Origin: Afifellaceae bacterium
Lineage (GTDB): Bacteria; Pseudomonadota; Alphaproteobacteria; Rhizobiales; Afifellaceae
Length of the DNA: 64,000 nt
NCBI GenBank assembly: GCA_028284625.1
Contig: JANQRH010000026.1
Location: 537,795-601,794, forward strand
Direction: 5' to 3'
A program made the position numbers and the translations under genes. This document shows positions 25,314 through 34,697 of this stretch, in pieces (position 1 is the first letter of the stretch; the number at the start of each line of letters is the position of its first letter). The notes beneath the pieces were generated by a model, which had not been told where the DNA came from, ran no database searches, and saw nothing but the letters and a program-made list of their open reading frames with translations.

Positions 25314-26705
25314 CTATCGAGAGGGCCTGCCGGACCCCTCCGCGGCGGATTCGGCGGCAATGGCTGCGACGACGTCGGCAAGCGTCGTAACGTCATTGAG
25401 TGTGAGTGTCGAGCGTACCCCCTCACGGCGGCCGGCGGGCAAAATGGCGCGGGTAAAACCGAGCCGTTCCGCCTCGTTCAGCCGCATGGCTGTCTGCGCC
25501 ACCGGGCGCACCGCCCCCGACAGGCTGACTTCGCCGAAATAGACGCTCTCAGACGGTGTCGCAACCCCGGCGCGGGCGGAGATCAGCGCCGCCGCCACCG
25601 CCAGATCGGCCGCCGGCTCAGCAAGCCGCAGGCCGCCTGCCACGTTGAGGTAGACGTCCTGCGTGGCGAAGCGCACCCCGCACCGTGCATCGAGCACGGC
25701 GAGGATCATCGCCAGACGGTTGGGGTCCCAGCCAACAACAGCGCGGCGCGGTGTGGCGAGCGCTGAATCCGATACCAGCGCCTGCACTTCCACCAGCAGC
25801 GGTCGCGTCCCCTCAATGCCGGCGAAGATCGCGGTGCCCGGGCTCGCCTTGTCGCGCTCGCCGATAAAGAGCAGCGACGGGTTGGACACTTCCTTGAGCC
25901 CCGCATCCGTCATCTCAAAGACGCCGATCTCCGATGCCGGACCGAAGCGGTTCTTCACCGCGCGCAGGAGTCGAAACTGGTGGCCGCTCTCGCCTTCAAA
26001 ATAAAGCACCGCATCGACCATGTGCTCAACGACGCGCGGTCCGGCGATCTGACCGTCCTTGGTGACATGCCCGACCAGCACCACAGCCGCGCCGCTCGCC
26101 TTGGCATGGCGGATGAGCGCCTGCGCCGACGTGCGGACTTGTGTAACGGTGCCGGGCGCGCTTTCCGCCAGGTCGGTCCACAACGTCTGGATGGAATCGA
26201 TGATCGCAAGATCGAACTGGGGCCCGGCCTGCAGCGTGGCGAGGATGTCCTCCACATGCGTCTCCGCCGCCAATGCCACGGGCGCCTCGCCAAACCCCAG
26301 CCGCTCGGCGCGGAGCCGGATCTGGCCGATCGCCTCCTCGCCCGACACGTAGACAACGCGGCGGCCGGATTGCGCCAGTGCTGCGGCCGCCTGCAGGAGG
26401 ATGGTTGACTTGCCGATCCCCGGATCGCCGCCGACCAGGATGGCGGAGCCGGGCACAAAGCCACCGCCGATGACGCGGTCGAACTCGGCGATGCCGGTGA
26501 GCGTCCGCGGCAGCTCGGTGGTCTCGCCCGACAGCGCCGCAAGCGCCACGGGCTTGCCGCGCGACGTGCGCAACGCAACGGGCGCTGAAGCGGCCGTCTC
26601 CTCCGTGAGCGTGTTCCATTCGCCGCAGGAATCACAACGGCCCTGCCATTTGGAGGTCACCGCGCCGCAATTGGCGCAGACATATTGCGGTCGGGCACGG
26701 GCCAT
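25314..26705 (-). CDS. radA: DNA repair protein RadA
   Basis: RecA-like ATPase/helicase that promotes branch migration in recombination. The 463-residue protein has the N-terminal zinc finger CANCG...CDSCG, a Walker A GGDPGIGKST near residue 87, the RadA-specific KNRFG motif, and the C-terminal Lon-like domain (LNVAGGLRLAEPAADLAVAAALIS, PAGRREGV). ATG 26705 gives the canonical N-terminus. It is separated from alr by about 200 nt containing a MITE-like repeat. Confidence 0.95.
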   Translation of the reverse strand: MARARPQYVCANCGAVTSKWQGRCDSCGEWNTLTEETAASAPVALRTSRGKPVALAALSGETTELPRTLTGIAEFDRVIGGGFVPGSAILVGGDPGIGKSTILLQAAAALAQSGRRVVYVSGEEAIGQIRLRAERLGFGEAPVALAAETHVEDILATLQAGPQFDLAIIDSIQTLWTDLAESAPGTVTQVRTSAQALIRHAKASGAAVVLVGHVTKDGQIAGPRVVEHMVDAVLYFEGESGHQFRLLRAVKNRFGPASEIGVFEMTDAGLKEVSNPSLLFIGERDKASPGTAIFAGIEGTRPLLVEVQALVSDSALATPRRAVVGWDPNRLAMILAVLDARCGVRFATQDVYLNVAGGLRLAEPAADLAVAAALISARAGVATPSESVYFGEVSLSGAVRPVAQTAMRLNEAERLGFTRAILPAGRREGVRSTLTLNDVTTLADVVAAIAAESAAEGSGRPSR

Positions 26706-26751
26706 GCGCGCTCAGCTATCCGATTCGGGGAATGTCATATTGGTTCTCCAC

Positions 26752-26856
26752 CTTGTCGTCATGCCCGGGCTTGACCCGGGCATCCATTCCGGAACGGATT
26801 CACTTGCCGCCGGCGGCAACGGAATGGATTGCCGGATCAAGTCCGGCAATGACGAG
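26752..26856. repeat. MITE-like paired-hairpin repeat, family C, copy 1
   Basis: Two hairpins, ATGCCCGGGCTTGACCCG and ATTGCCGGATCAAGTCCG with their partners, are bounded by GTCGTCAT and ATGACGAG ends. It matches 50527-50625 in the inverted orientation. It sits in the alr-radA gap. Confidence 0.8.
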
Positions 26857-26906
26857 AGTCCAAGCGGCGCCATCCGCTCGATTTTTAGCCGCGTAAACGC
26901 GTGCCA

Positions 26907-28019
26907 TCAGGCGGCCTGCGGTCGGTTGACGTAGACGCGTTCCGCCCGGCGGCTGAGCCCCGTCATGAACTCGTAGCCGATCGTGCCGGCGGCTTCCGCG
27001 ACCTCATCGATTGGCACGTTCGGGCCGAAAAGCTCCACCCAGTCGCCCTCCGTGACGCCTACGCGGCCGCTCACGTCGAGCGCAATCAGATCCATCGAGA
27101 CGCGCCCGAGAACCGGCGCGGGCTCCCCGCGTATCCACGCTGCGGCGCCGTCATGGTCGTCGCGCGACCCGGCGCGACGGTGATAGCCGTCGGCATAACC
27201 GGCAGCGACGATCGCCACGCTCGTCTCTTCCCTCAGATGCAGTGCCGCGCCGTAGCCGATGCTGTCGCCGGCGGCGACATCGCGGAGCTGCAGGATGCGC
27301 GCCTTGGCCGTGACGACCGGGGCAAGCGGCGGGCGGTCCTCCGCGAAGGCGGCGCCGTAAAGCGCAATGCCCGGGCGCACCATGTCGAAATGGTAGTCGG
27401 CGCCGAGTTGAATGCCGGCGGAATTCGCCAGCGACGCGGGAAGGTCGGGAAACTGCGCCTTGATCTCCTCAAAGAGCATGAGCTGCGACTGATTGAGCGC
27501 ATGCCCCCGCTCGTCCGCGCAGGCGAGGTGGCTCATCAGGAGCGTCGGCGCCACGCGCGCCAGGAACTCCGGCCGCCGCGCCAGCTCCAAAGCTTCATGC
27601 AGCGTCAGCCCGAGGCGGTTCATGCCGGTGTCGACCTGGATGGCCGATGGCTCGCCCGGCGCATGCTGCGCCCACGATTCCAATGCGGTGAAGGTGTTGA
27701 GCACAGGGCGCAGATGATGGGTGCGAAACGCCTCCGTCCAGTCGGGGAAATAGCCGTTCAGCACATAGATCGTGGCATCGGGCGCGGCGGCGCGCACCTG
27801 TCGGCCTTCCTCCGGCAGCGCCACGAAGAACGTGCGGCAGCCGGCGGACCAAAGCGCCGGCACCGCTTCGTCGATGCCGATCCCGTAAGCGTCGGCCTTG
27901 ACCACCGCAGCACATTCCGCCGGTGCGGCGAGCGCCTCCAGCCGCGTCCAGTTCTCCGCCAGCGCGGCGAGATCGATGGTGAGGGTGAGGCCGGTCGCGG
28001 CGGTGACTTTCATGCTCAC
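26907..28019 (-). CDS. alr: Alanine racemase
   Basis: PLP enzyme that makes D-alanine for peptidoglycan. The 370-residue protein has the PLP lysine Lys41 in AVVKADAYG, the second catalytic base Tyr256 in SIGYGAALH, and the phosphate-binding NSAGIQLG and RPGIALYG stretches. It lies 15 nt behind dnaB in the same direction and is probably co-transcribed with it. Confidence 0.95.
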   Translation of the reverse strand: MSMKVTAATGLTLTIDLAALAENWTRLEALAAPAECAAVVKADAYGIGIDEAVPALWSAGCRTFFVALPEEGRQVRAAAPDATIYVLNGYFPDWTEAFRTHHLRPVLNTFTALESWAQHAPGEPSAIQVDTGMNRLGLTLHEALELARRPEFLARVAPTLLMSHLACADERGHALNQSQLMLFEEIKAQFPDLPASLANSAGIQLGADYHFDMVRPGIALYGAAFAEDRPPLAPVVTAKARILQLRDVAAGDSIGYGAALHLREETSVAIVAAGYADGYHRRAGSRDDHDGAAAWIRGEPAPVLGRVSMDLIALDVSGRVGVTEGDWVELFGPNVPIDEVAEAAGTIGYEFMTGLSRRAERVYVNRPQAA

Positions 28020-28034
28020 CCGGTGCAGCCCCGC

Positions 28035-29522
28035 TCAGTCATAGCGTTCCGGCAGGCGGTCGTCCTCGGCCAGATTGGAGAACTTCGTGAACTCGGCCTC
28101 GAATTGCAGGTTCACCATGCCCGTCGGTCCGTGGCGCTGCTTGCCGATGATCACCTCGGCGCGGCCGGCCATCTCCTCCATCTCCGCCACCCATTTGAAG
28201 AACTCGTCCGTGCCTTCCTTGGGCTTGCGGTTCTTCAGATAATATTCGTCGCGGTAGATGAAGAGAACAACATCGGCGTCCTGCTCGATGGAGCCGGACT
28301 CGCGGAGGTCGGCAAGTTGCGGGCGCTTGTCCTCGCGCGATTCCACCTGACGCGAAAGCTGCGACAACGCCAGGATCGGAACGTCGAGTTCCTTGGCGAG
28401 GGCCTTCAGGTTCGTCGTGATCTCGGTGATCTCCTGCACGCGGCTTTCCGATGAGCGGCGCGACGTGCCCTGGATGAGCTGCAAATAGTCGATGATCAAG
28501 AGATCGAGACCGCGCTGGCGCTTCAGCCGTCGCGCGCGCGCTGCAAGCTGGCTGATGGAGATGCCGCCGGTCTGATCGATATAGAAGGGGATGCGCTGCA
28601 TCTCCTGCGCGGCTTCCACGATCCTGTCGAACTGATCCTCGTGAATGGCGCCGCGACGAATGTCGGAGGAGGGGATCTCCGACTGCTCCGCGATGATGCG
28701 CGTGGCGAGCTGCTCCGCCGACATTTCCAGCGAGAAGAAACCGACGATGCCGCCATCGACCGTCTTGATCGTGCCGTCTGCTTGCTGCTCGCCGCGCCAC
28801 GCTTTGGCGATGTTGTAGCCGATATTGCTGGCCAGCGACGATTTGCCCATGGCCGGCCGGCCGGCCAGGATGATGAGGTCCGACTTCTGCAAGCCACCCA
28901 TCATTTTGTCGAGCATGTTGAGGCCGGTCGCCAGGCCGGACAGATGGCCGTCGCGTTTGAAGGCAGCGCCGGCCATGTCGATGGCCGCCTTCAGCGCCTC
29001 GGTGAAGCCCTGGAAGCCGGTGTTGAAGCGACCCGTCTCGGCCAGCTCGTAGAGGCGGCGCTCCGCATCCTCGATTTGATCGCGCGGCGCCATGTCGACC
29101 GGCGCCTCATAGGCGATGTTGACCATGTCCTCGCCGATGGTGATCAGCGAGCGGCGGATCGCCAAATCGTAAATGGTGCGGCCGTAATCCTCCGCATTGA
29201 TGATGGTGGTCGCTTCGTAGGCGAGACGCGCCAGATATTCAGCGACCGTGATGTCGCCGACCTGTTCTTTCTCCGCCAGGAAGCTTTTCAGCGTACGTGG
29301 GTCGGCCGCTTTGCCGAGCCGGATGAGTTGCGCGGTCTTCTCGAAAATCTGCTGATGCAGCGGATCGTAGAAATGCACCGGCTCCAGAAAATCCGAGACC
29401 CGGTAGAACGCTTCGTTGTTGATCAAGATGGCGCCGAGGAGCGCCTGCTCGACTTCGATATTATGCGGGCTCTGACGATGCGTTGTGTCGTCGTCAGGCG
29501 GAATGACGTGGGCAAAGCTCAT
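28035..29522 (-). CDS. dnaB: Replicative DNA helicase DnaB
   Basis: Hexameric 5'-3' helicase of the replication fork. The 495-residue protein has the N-terminal collar domain (NIEVEQALLGAILINNEAF) and the RecA-like domain with Walker A GRPAMGKSS at residues 221-229, then GFFSLEMSAEQLATR, LLIIDYLQLI and a C-terminal GPTGMVNL. There is no intein. A 16-bp perfect palindrome lies about 40 nt upstream of its ATG. It is the first of the dnaB-alr pair. Confidence 0.97.
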   Translation of the reverse strand: MSFAHVIPPDDDTTHRQSPHNIEVEQALLGAILINNEAFYRVSDFLEPVHFYDPLHQQIFEKTAQLIRLGKAADPRTLKSFLAEKEQVGDITVAEYLARLAYEATTIINAEDYGRTIYDLAIRRSLITIGEDMVNIAYEAPVDMAPRDQIEDAERRLYELAETGRFNTGFQGFTEALKAAIDMAGAAFKRDGHLSGLATGLNMLDKMMGGLQKSDLIILAGRPAMGKSSLASNIGYNIAKAWRGEQQADGTIKTVDGGIVGFFSLEMSAEQLATRIIAEQSEIPSSDIRRGAIHEDQFDRIVEAAQEMQRIPFYIDQTGGISISQLAARARRLKRQRGLDLLIIDYLQLIQGTSRRSSESRVQEITEITTNLKALAKELDVPILALSQLSRQVESREDKRPQLADLRESGSIEQDADVVLFIYRDEYYLKNRKPKEGTDEFFKWVAEMEEMAGRAEVIIGKQRHGPTGMVNLQFEAEFTKFSNLAEDDRLPERYD

Positions 29523-29560
29523 AAAGAAATCCGGTTGGCGCTCGCCCGTCTTAGGGTGAA

Positions 29561-29576
29561 TGTGAACGCGTTCACA
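29561..29576. promoter_or_regulatory. Perfect 16-bp palindrome upstream of dnaB
   Basis: TGTGAACGCGTTCACA is fully self-complementary. It equals the Crp consensus TGTGA-N6-TCACA and also has the central CG of LacI-family operators. It lies 39 nt before the dnaB ATG, in the 141-nt gap after cfa. No matching regulator gene is in view. Confidence 0.45.
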
Positions 29577-29663
29577 GAGGCGCCGGCGACAGAAGCGTTA
29601 GTCCACGCACAATCCACATGTGTTAGCGCCATGTGAAAAGAGCACGCTTGACTGTATCCGGTT

Positions 29664-30917
29664 TTACTCGCCCGCGAGCCTAACCGATTCCGGTCGTTCA
29701 AGCTTTCGGCGGAGCGTTTGTTCCGCTTCAAACATATAGTCCCGCGTCTGCGGCAATGCAGTTCTGTCGCGCGCAAGCTGCATCTGGAAGACCATCATGT
29801 TGCCGTTGCGGAAGGCCGCTTCGGAGCCGGCGAGATAGAAGTTCCACATCCGACAGAACCGCTCGTCGTAGATCTCCGCCGCTTCATCCCAATGCGCCCG
29901 GAAGCGCTCCCGCCATGCCTTCAGCGTCTCAGCGTAGTGCAGGCGGAGAATCTCTACGTCGGTGACCAAAAGCCCGGCGCGCTCCACCGCCGTCGTTACT
30001 TCCGACAATGACGGAATGTAGCCGCCGGGAAAGATGTATTTGGCGATCCAGGGACTGGTGTAGCCCGGCGGGCTGATGCGCCCGATGGAGTGCAGCATCA
30101 TGACGCCGTCGGGCTTCAAGAGGCGTTTCACGCTGCTGAAAAATTCATCGTAATGATACGCGCCGACATGCTCAAACATGCCGACCGAAACGATGCGGTC
30201 GAATTGGGCGTCGAGCGTGCGGTAGTCCTGCAGCTCGAAGCGGACGCGTTTGGCGAGGCCGAGCTCATGCGCACGCTGCTGGGAGACTCCGTGCTGCTCG
30301 GTGGAGAGCGTCACGCCGGTCACATCGACGTCGAAATGCTCGCCAAGGAACAGGCCAAGCCCACCCCAACCTGAACCGATGTCCAAGACGCGCTGACCCG
30401 TCTCCAGCGCCATCTTCGATGCAAGGTGGCGCTTCTTCGCCCATTGCGCTTCTTCGATGTCGGCATCCGGCGCATCGAAATAGGCGCACGAATATTGCAT
30501 GTCCGCATCAAGGAAGAGGCGGTACATGCGTCCGTCGAGATCGTAGTGGCGGCGGACGTTTCCGCGCGCCCTCGCCAGGCTGTTGTACTGCGCGATGCGC
30601 CGCGTCAGGAACCGGGCTCTGTCGACGACCTTGTAGAGCGGCAAAGACTGCACCTCACGACTGGCGTCGTTCGTGAGCAGAAGGAAAGGCAGCAGCGTAT
30701 CGTCCGGAAAGTCGATACGGCCGTCCATATAGGCTTCCCCGACGGCAAGCTCCGGGTTGCGCAGCACCTTGCCTTCGGTAGCAGCGTCACGGAACGTCAT
30801 GCTGGCGCTGTGGCCCTGGCCGTCCCCGTACTCAGAAACGGCACCGTCTGCCCAGGTCACCTTAAGCCGGCCGCGCCGCACGGTTCGGCGAATGAGGCGG
30901 TCCAGCCAACGGTTCAT
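29664..30917 (-). CDS. cfa: Cyclopropane-fatty-acyl-phospholipid synthase
   Basis: SAM-dependent enzyme that adds a methylene group across double bonds of membrane phospholipid acyl chains, usually in stationary phase or acid stress. The 417-residue protein has an N-terminal lipid-binding domain and a Rossmann methyltransferase domain with motif I VLDIGSGWGGLGLFL near residue 168, GVTLSTEQ, DYRTLD and VSVGMFEHVG. ATG 30917 has GGAGGGTGAA upstream. It sits between rplI and dnaB on the same strand. It has its own 198-nt upstream gap, so it is probably independently controlled. Confidence 0.94.
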   Translation of the reverse strand: MNRWLDRLIRRTVRRGRLKVTWADGAVSEYGDGQGHSASMTFRDAATEGKVLRNPELAVGEAYMDGRIDFPDDTLLPFLLLTNDASREVQSLPLYKVVDRARFLTRRIAQYNSLARARGNVRRHYDLDGRMYRLFLDADMQYSCAYFDAPDADIEEAQWAKKRHLASKMALETGQRVLDIGSGWGGLGLFLGEHFDVDVTGVTLSTEQHGVSQQRAHELGLAKRVRFELQDYRTLDAQFDRIVSVGMFEHVGAYHYDEFFSSVKRLLKPDGVMMLHSIGRISPPGYTSPWIAKYIFPGGYIPSLSEVTTAVERAGLLVTDVEILRLHYAETLKAWRERFRAHWDEAAEIYDERFCRMWNFYLAGSEAAFRNGNMMVFQMQLARDRTALPQTRDYMFEAEQTLRRKLERPESVRLAGE

Positions 30918-31115
30918 TTCACCCTCCGACCGTCGACCCGAAATGTTTGCCGCTATTGAAATAAAGTTTCACACGTTCTGCAAGAACGCATGACGCGAAG
31001 GTCAAGCGGAGAGGGCGCAAAGCCCTGAAAATACTGGGTTGCGGAAGGGGAGGCCTAAGGTCGCGGCAGACGTCGCAGCCCGCGCGGAACGGACGAAAAA
31101 GCGGGGGCGGCCCTC

Positions 31116-31766
31116 TCAGCCCGTGGTCGCAGCGTCCTCTTCAGGCGTGGCTTCAGGCGCAGCGGCTTCGCCGCTTTCGTCCGCAGCCTCATCCTCCGGT
31201 GGCTGATCGAAGACCTCCACGGAGCTTTCCGCCGCTTCCTCGCCCTCGGTTTCCTCTTCAACCTCAAGCAGCGCATCGGGCCGCGTCAGATCCTCGCCGC
31301 GGGCCTGCCGCTCCGCTTCGTCGCTGGAGCGCGCCACGTTGATCGTGATCGCCACTTCCACTTCCGGATGGAGCGTGATCATCACCTCATGCATGCCGAT
31401 GGTCTTGATGGCCCGGTCAAGGCGTACCTGCCGGCGCTCGATGGAGAATCCGGCCGCGTCGGCCGTCTCCGCTACGTCGCGCGTCGCCACGGAGCCGTAA
31501 AGCTGACCCGTCTCGCCGGCCTGGCGGATGACGACAAAACTCTGCCCGCCAAGTTTCTCCGCTACGGCTTCCGCTTCCTTGCGGGCTTCTAGGTTGCGCG
31601 CTTCAAGCTGCACCTTCTCGCGCTCGAAGCGCTGGCGGTTGGCGTCGTTGGCCCTGAGCGCCTTGCCCTGCGGCAGGAGGAAGTTCCGCGCATAGCCGTC
31701 GCGCACGCGAACCACGTCGCCCATCTGACCGAGCTTGGCGATGCGCTCCAATAAAATGACGTCCAT
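31116..31766 (-). CDS. rplI: 50S ribosomal protein L9
   Basis: Ribosomal protein L9. The N-terminal domain ([34 protein letters not shown]) and C-terminal domain ([29 protein letters not shown]) are intact. The 216 residues include an acidic Glu/Ala-rich tail of about 65 residues, longer than in E. coli L9 (149 residues) and probably disordered. The upstream in-frame extension to 31814 is rejected: ATG 31766 gives the canonical start with GGGAGACGAAG before it. It lies 73 nt after rpsR. Confidence 0.95.
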   Translation of the reverse strand: MDVILLERIAKLGQMGDVVRVRDGYARNFLLPQGKALRANDANRQRFEREKVQLEARNLEARKEAEAVAEKLGGQSFVVIRQAGETGQLYGSVATRDVAETADAAGFSIERRQVRLDRAIKTIGMHEVMITLHPEVEVAITINVARSSDEAERQARGEDLTRPDALLEVEEETEGEEAAESSVEVFDQPPEDEAADESGEAAAPEATPEEDAATTG

Positions 31767-31839
31767 CTTCGTCTCCCTGCTGTCCCGCGAAATGCGGTTA
31801 GGGACGGCCGACACCCGGCAGTCCCAACGAATAACGGTC

Positions 31840-32088
31840 CTAGCTCACCACGTATGGCAGGAGCCCGAGAAAGCGAGCGCGCTTGATGGCGCGTGCCAGT
31901 TCGCGCTGCTTCTTGGCGGAAACCGCCGTAATGCGCGAGGGCACGATCTTGCCGCGCTCGGAGATGTAGCGCTCCAGGAGCTTCACATCCTTGTAGTCGA
32001 TCTTGGGCGCGCCGGGCGCGGAGAACGGACAAGTCTTGCGGCGGCGATGGAACGGCCGGCGCGTCGGCAATTGTGCGATATCAACCAT
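31840..32088 (-). CDS. rpsR: 30S ribosomal protein S18
   Basis: An 82-residue ribosomal protein S18, partner of S6 on the 30S platform. [33 protein letters not shown] and [21 protein letters not shown] are diagnostic. ATG 32088 overlaps the end of rpsF by 8 nt, so translation is coupled. Many Rhizobiales have a DUF2232 membrane protein gene between rpsR and rplI; the gap here is only 73 nt and holds none. Confidence 0.97.
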   Translation of the reverse strand: MVDIAQLPTRRPFHRRRKTCPFSAPGAPKIDYKDVKLLERYISERGKIVPSRITAVSAKKQRELARAIKRARFLGLLPYVVS

Positions 32089-32476
32089 TGGCCGGCGCTC
32101 CTTCCTCGTCCTCGCGGCGGCGCTCGCGGTCGCGGCGGCGGCGCTCGTCGCGTTCCTTCTTCTGCATCTGCACGGAGGGCTCTTCTTCCAGCTCCTCCAC
32201 GCGGATGGTGAGGAAGCGCAGCACGTCCTCGTTGATGCCCATCTGCCGCTCCATCTCAGCAACCGCCTGATGCGGCGCGTTGATGTTCATCAGCGTGAAG
32301 TGGGCCTTGCGGTTCTTCTTGATGCGGAAGGCGAGGCTCTTCAGCCCCCAATATTCGGTCTTGCCGATCGTGCCTTCGCCGGACTCAACAACACCCTTGA
32401 ACTGCTCGACGAGCTCCTCAACGCGCTGCGAGGAGACGTCTTGCCGGGTGAGAAACACATGCTCGTAAAGTGCCAT
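32081..32476 (-). CDS. rpsF: 30S ribosomal protein S6
   Basis: A 131-residue ribosomal protein S6. The start at ATG 32476 ([13 protein letters not shown]) is the normal family N-terminus; the frame is open to 32590 but that extension lacks similarity. The ferredoxin-like core is followed by a highly charged Arg/Glu-rich C-terminal tail ([20 protein letters not shown]), common in alphaproteobacteria. It is the first gene of the rpsF-rpsR-rplI operon, with a good promoter about 200 nt upstream. Confidence 0.96.
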   Translation of the reverse strand: MALYEHVFLTRQDVSSQRVEELVEQFKGVVESGEGTIGKTEYWGLKSLAFRIKKNRKAHFTLMNINAPHQAVAEMERQMGINEDVLRFLTIRVEELEEEPSVQMQKKERDERRRRDRERRREDEEGAPANG

Positions 32477-32810
32477 CTTGGCTTCAGCCTTTCCTTGTGC
32501 GACCCGCCTTGGCGCGGAGCCTCGTCGAAGCCTCAAGACGCAGCGCATGCCGCGGAAAGGCTCGTGTGACGCCTTCGAGAGCGGAGACACCGGAAACCGG
32601 AGCGATCTTGCTGCTCCTGGCGCGCGCCCGAAAGCGCCCGTCTTTCCGTTCAGCCCCCGGCCGAAGCCGGTCGCGAAGCGCGCTATCTAGAGGGTTTGTC
32701 TTCAGAATTCAACACCGGCGGTCGGCCGCACCACCCAAAGCCCAGGTCGCCGGCGGCTTGACTTCGCGCCGTCCGACGGTGTGGATCGGCCGGCGGCAAC
32801 AGGGTGTTTC
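32477..32810. other. Divergent intergenic region rpsF/fabD, 334 nt
   Basis: No gene is supported. It contains the rpsF promoter at 32684-32712 and a leader of about 200 nt in which an S6:S18-binding autoregulatory structure might lie. I see no clear promoter for fabD apart from a TTGACT near 32759. Confidence 0.5.
32684..32712 (-). promoter_or_regulatory. Sigma70-type promoter for rpsF-rpsR-rplI
   Basis: On the minus strand TTGAAT (32712-32707), a 17-nt spacer and TAGATA (32689-32684). It lies in an AT-rich patch and would give a leader of about 200 nt. Confidence 0.55.
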
Positions 32811-33758
32811 ATGACAACAGCTTTTCTTTTCCCCGGCCAGGGCAGCCAGAGCGTCGGCATGGGCAAGGCGCTCGCCGACGCGATTCCTGCAGCCAAGGCG
32901 GTGTTCGACGAAGTCGACGAGGCGTTGGGCGAAAAGCTCTCCGCCACGATCTTCGAGGGCCCCCAGGACGCGCTGACGCGCACCCGCAATGCCCAGCCGG
33001 CGCTGATGGTGGTCTCCATGGCGGCGCTCCGCGCACTTGAAGCGGACGGCGTGTCGATCGCGGAGCACGTCGCCTTCGTCGCCGGTCACTCGCTTGGCGA
33101 ATATTCCGCGCTCGCCGCTTCCGGCAGCCTTGCAATCGGCGATGCGGCACGGCTTCTGCGCGCGCGCGGTGAGGCCATGCAAAAGGCCGTGCCGGAGGGC
33201 CAAGGCGCCATGGCGGCACTTCTCGGGCTCGATCTGGACGCCGCTGCGGAGGTCGCGCGCCTGGCCGCCACCCCCGATGAGGTCTGCGAGATCGCCAACG
33301 ACAACGCGCCGGGCCAGGTCGTCGTGTCCGGGCACGCCTCCGCGGTGGAACGCGCCACGGAGATCGCCAAGGAGAAGGGCGCGCGGCGCGCCATGATGCT
33401 CCCCGTCTCCGCGCCGTTCCATTGCGCGCTGATGGAGCCGGCGGCCGAGGTCATGGCGAATGCGCTCGCCGGCGTGCACATCCATGCGCCCGCCGTGCCG
33501 CTCATCGCCAATGTGATGGCGGCGCCCGTCACCGACCCGGCGCAGATTCGCCAACGCCTCGTGGAGCAGGTCACTGGCACCGTCCGCTGGCGGGAATCGA
33601 TGGAATGGCTCGGCGCCAACGGCGTTGACCGCGTCGCGGAGATCGGCGCCGGCAAAGTGCTGACTGGCATGGCCAAGCGCATGCTGCCCGATGCGACGGC
33701 AAGCGCGGCCGGCACGCCGGAGGACGTCGCCGCCTTGGCGGCGGTGCTAACGAAGTAG
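32811..33758 (+). CDS. fabD: Malonyl-CoA:ACP transacylase
   Basis: Loads malonyl groups from malonyl-CoA onto acyl carrier protein. The 315-residue protein has FPGQGSQSVGMG at the start, the nucleophile motif GHSLGEYSAL (Ser at about residue 97), a catalytic His in APFHCALM, and the late GAGKVLTGM. ATG 32811 is used; an upstream in-frame ATG at 32781 adds ten residues without similarity. It starts the fabD-fabG-acpP-fabF cluster; fabG follows after 9 nt. Confidence 0.95.
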   Translation: MTTAFLFPGQGSQSVGMGKALADAIPAAKAVFDEVDEALGEKLSATIFEGPQDALTRTRNAQPALMVVSMAALRALEADGVSIAEHVAFVAGHSLGEYSALAASGSLAIGDAARLLRARGEAMQKAVPEGQGAMAALLGLDLDAAAEVARLAATPDEVCEIANDNAPGQVVVSGHASAVERATEIAKEKGARRAMMLPVSAPFHCALMEPAAEVMANALAGVHIHAPAVPLIANVMAAPVTDPAQIRQRLVEQVTGTVRWRESMEWLGANGVDRVAEIGAGKVLTGMAKRMLPDATASAAGTPEDVAALAAVLTK

Positions 33759-33767
33759 GGAGGCGGC

Positions 33768-34505
33768 ATGTTCAATCTGGAGGGCAAGCGCGCGCTGGTC
33801 ACCGGCGCCAGCGGCGGCATAGGCGGCGCGATTGCAGAAGCGCTGCATGCGCAAGGCGCGGTGGTGACGCTGTCCGGCACCCGCCTGGAGGCCCTTGAGG
33901 CGCTGAAAGTGAAGTTCGGCGACCGCGCTCACGTCGCGCCGGCCAATCTCTCCGATCCCGCCTCCGTCGACGCGCTGGTGCCGGAGGCGGAGGCGCGGAT
34001 GGGCGGCCTCGACATCCTCGTCAACAATGCCGGACTGACCCGCGACGGCCTTGCTATGCGCATGAAGGACGAGGACTGGGAGATTGTGCTCCGCGTCAAT
34101 CTGGAGGCGGCGTTCCGCCTGGCGCGCGCCGCACTTCGCGGCATGATGCGGCAACGTTTCGGCCGCATTATCGGCATCACGTCGGTAGTGGGCGTGACCG
34201 GCAATGCCGGCCAGGCCAACTATGCCGCCTCAAAGGCGGGGATGATCGGCATGTCCAAGGCATTGGCCCAGGAGGTCGCAAGTCGCGGCATTACCGTGAA
34301 TTGCGTGGCGCCCGGCTTCATCGAAAGCGCCATGACCGATGCGCTCAACGACAAGCAGCGCGAGGCGGCGCTCGCCGCCGTGCCGGCAGGCCGGCTCGGA
34401 GTGGGCATCGACGTTGCTGCGGCGGTCGCCTATCTCGCCAGCGACGAGGCCGCCTATGTCACCGGCCAGACGCTTCATGTGAATGGCGGCATGGCGATGA
34501 TCTGA
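33768..34505 (+). CDS. fabG: 3-oxoacyl-[acyl-carrier-protein] reductase
   Basis: NADPH-dependent SDR that reduces beta-ketoacyl-ACP in fatty acid elongation. The 245-residue protein has TGASGGIGGAIA at residues 12-23, NNAGLTRD, the catalytic Ser in GITSVVGVTGN and the YAASKAGM Tyr-Lys pair, and the C-terminal GQTLHVNGGMAMI. GGAGGCGGC precedes ATG 33768. It lies within the fab operon. Confidence 0.96.
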   Translation: MFNLEGKRALVTGASGGIGGAIAEALHAQGAVVTLSGTRLEALEALKVKFGDRAHVAPANLSDPASVDALVPEAEARMGGLDILVNNAGLTRDGLAMRMKDEDWEIVLRVNLEAAFRLARAALRGMMRQRFGRIIGITSVVGVTGNAGQANYAASKAGMIGMSKALAQEVASRGITVNCVAPGFIESAMTDALNDKQREAALAAVPAGRLGVGIDVAAAVAYLASDEAAYVTGQTLHVNGGMAMI

Positions 34506-34649
34506 ACGCGGCCCGCCGCGGCGCGAAACCACCGCATCGGCGGGCATTTGGCGCGGCGCCGCGGCTGCTGGCCAAGCCGCGGGAAACGTGATAACGACCC
34601 GCGCCAACGCCCTCCCGCAGCCTGCTATCACCGCCGGCGCCGGCTCGGC

Positions 34650-34678
34650 TTCACATCTGTATGTGGGTCCCGTACGAT
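34650..34678 (+). promoter_or_regulatory. Candidate promoter for acpP
   Basis: TTCACA, a 17-nt spacer and TACGAT, ending 19 nt before the acpP ATG, lie in the 192-nt gap after fabG. A separate acpP promoter would explain the usual high expression of this gene. Confidence 0.45.
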
Positions 34679-34697
34679 CCTGAACGAGGAATAGATT

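Noticed and set aside
26901..28454. 517-codon plus-strand ORF opposite alr and dnaB
   Set aside because: It spans two real genes on the other strand and has shadow-type composition.
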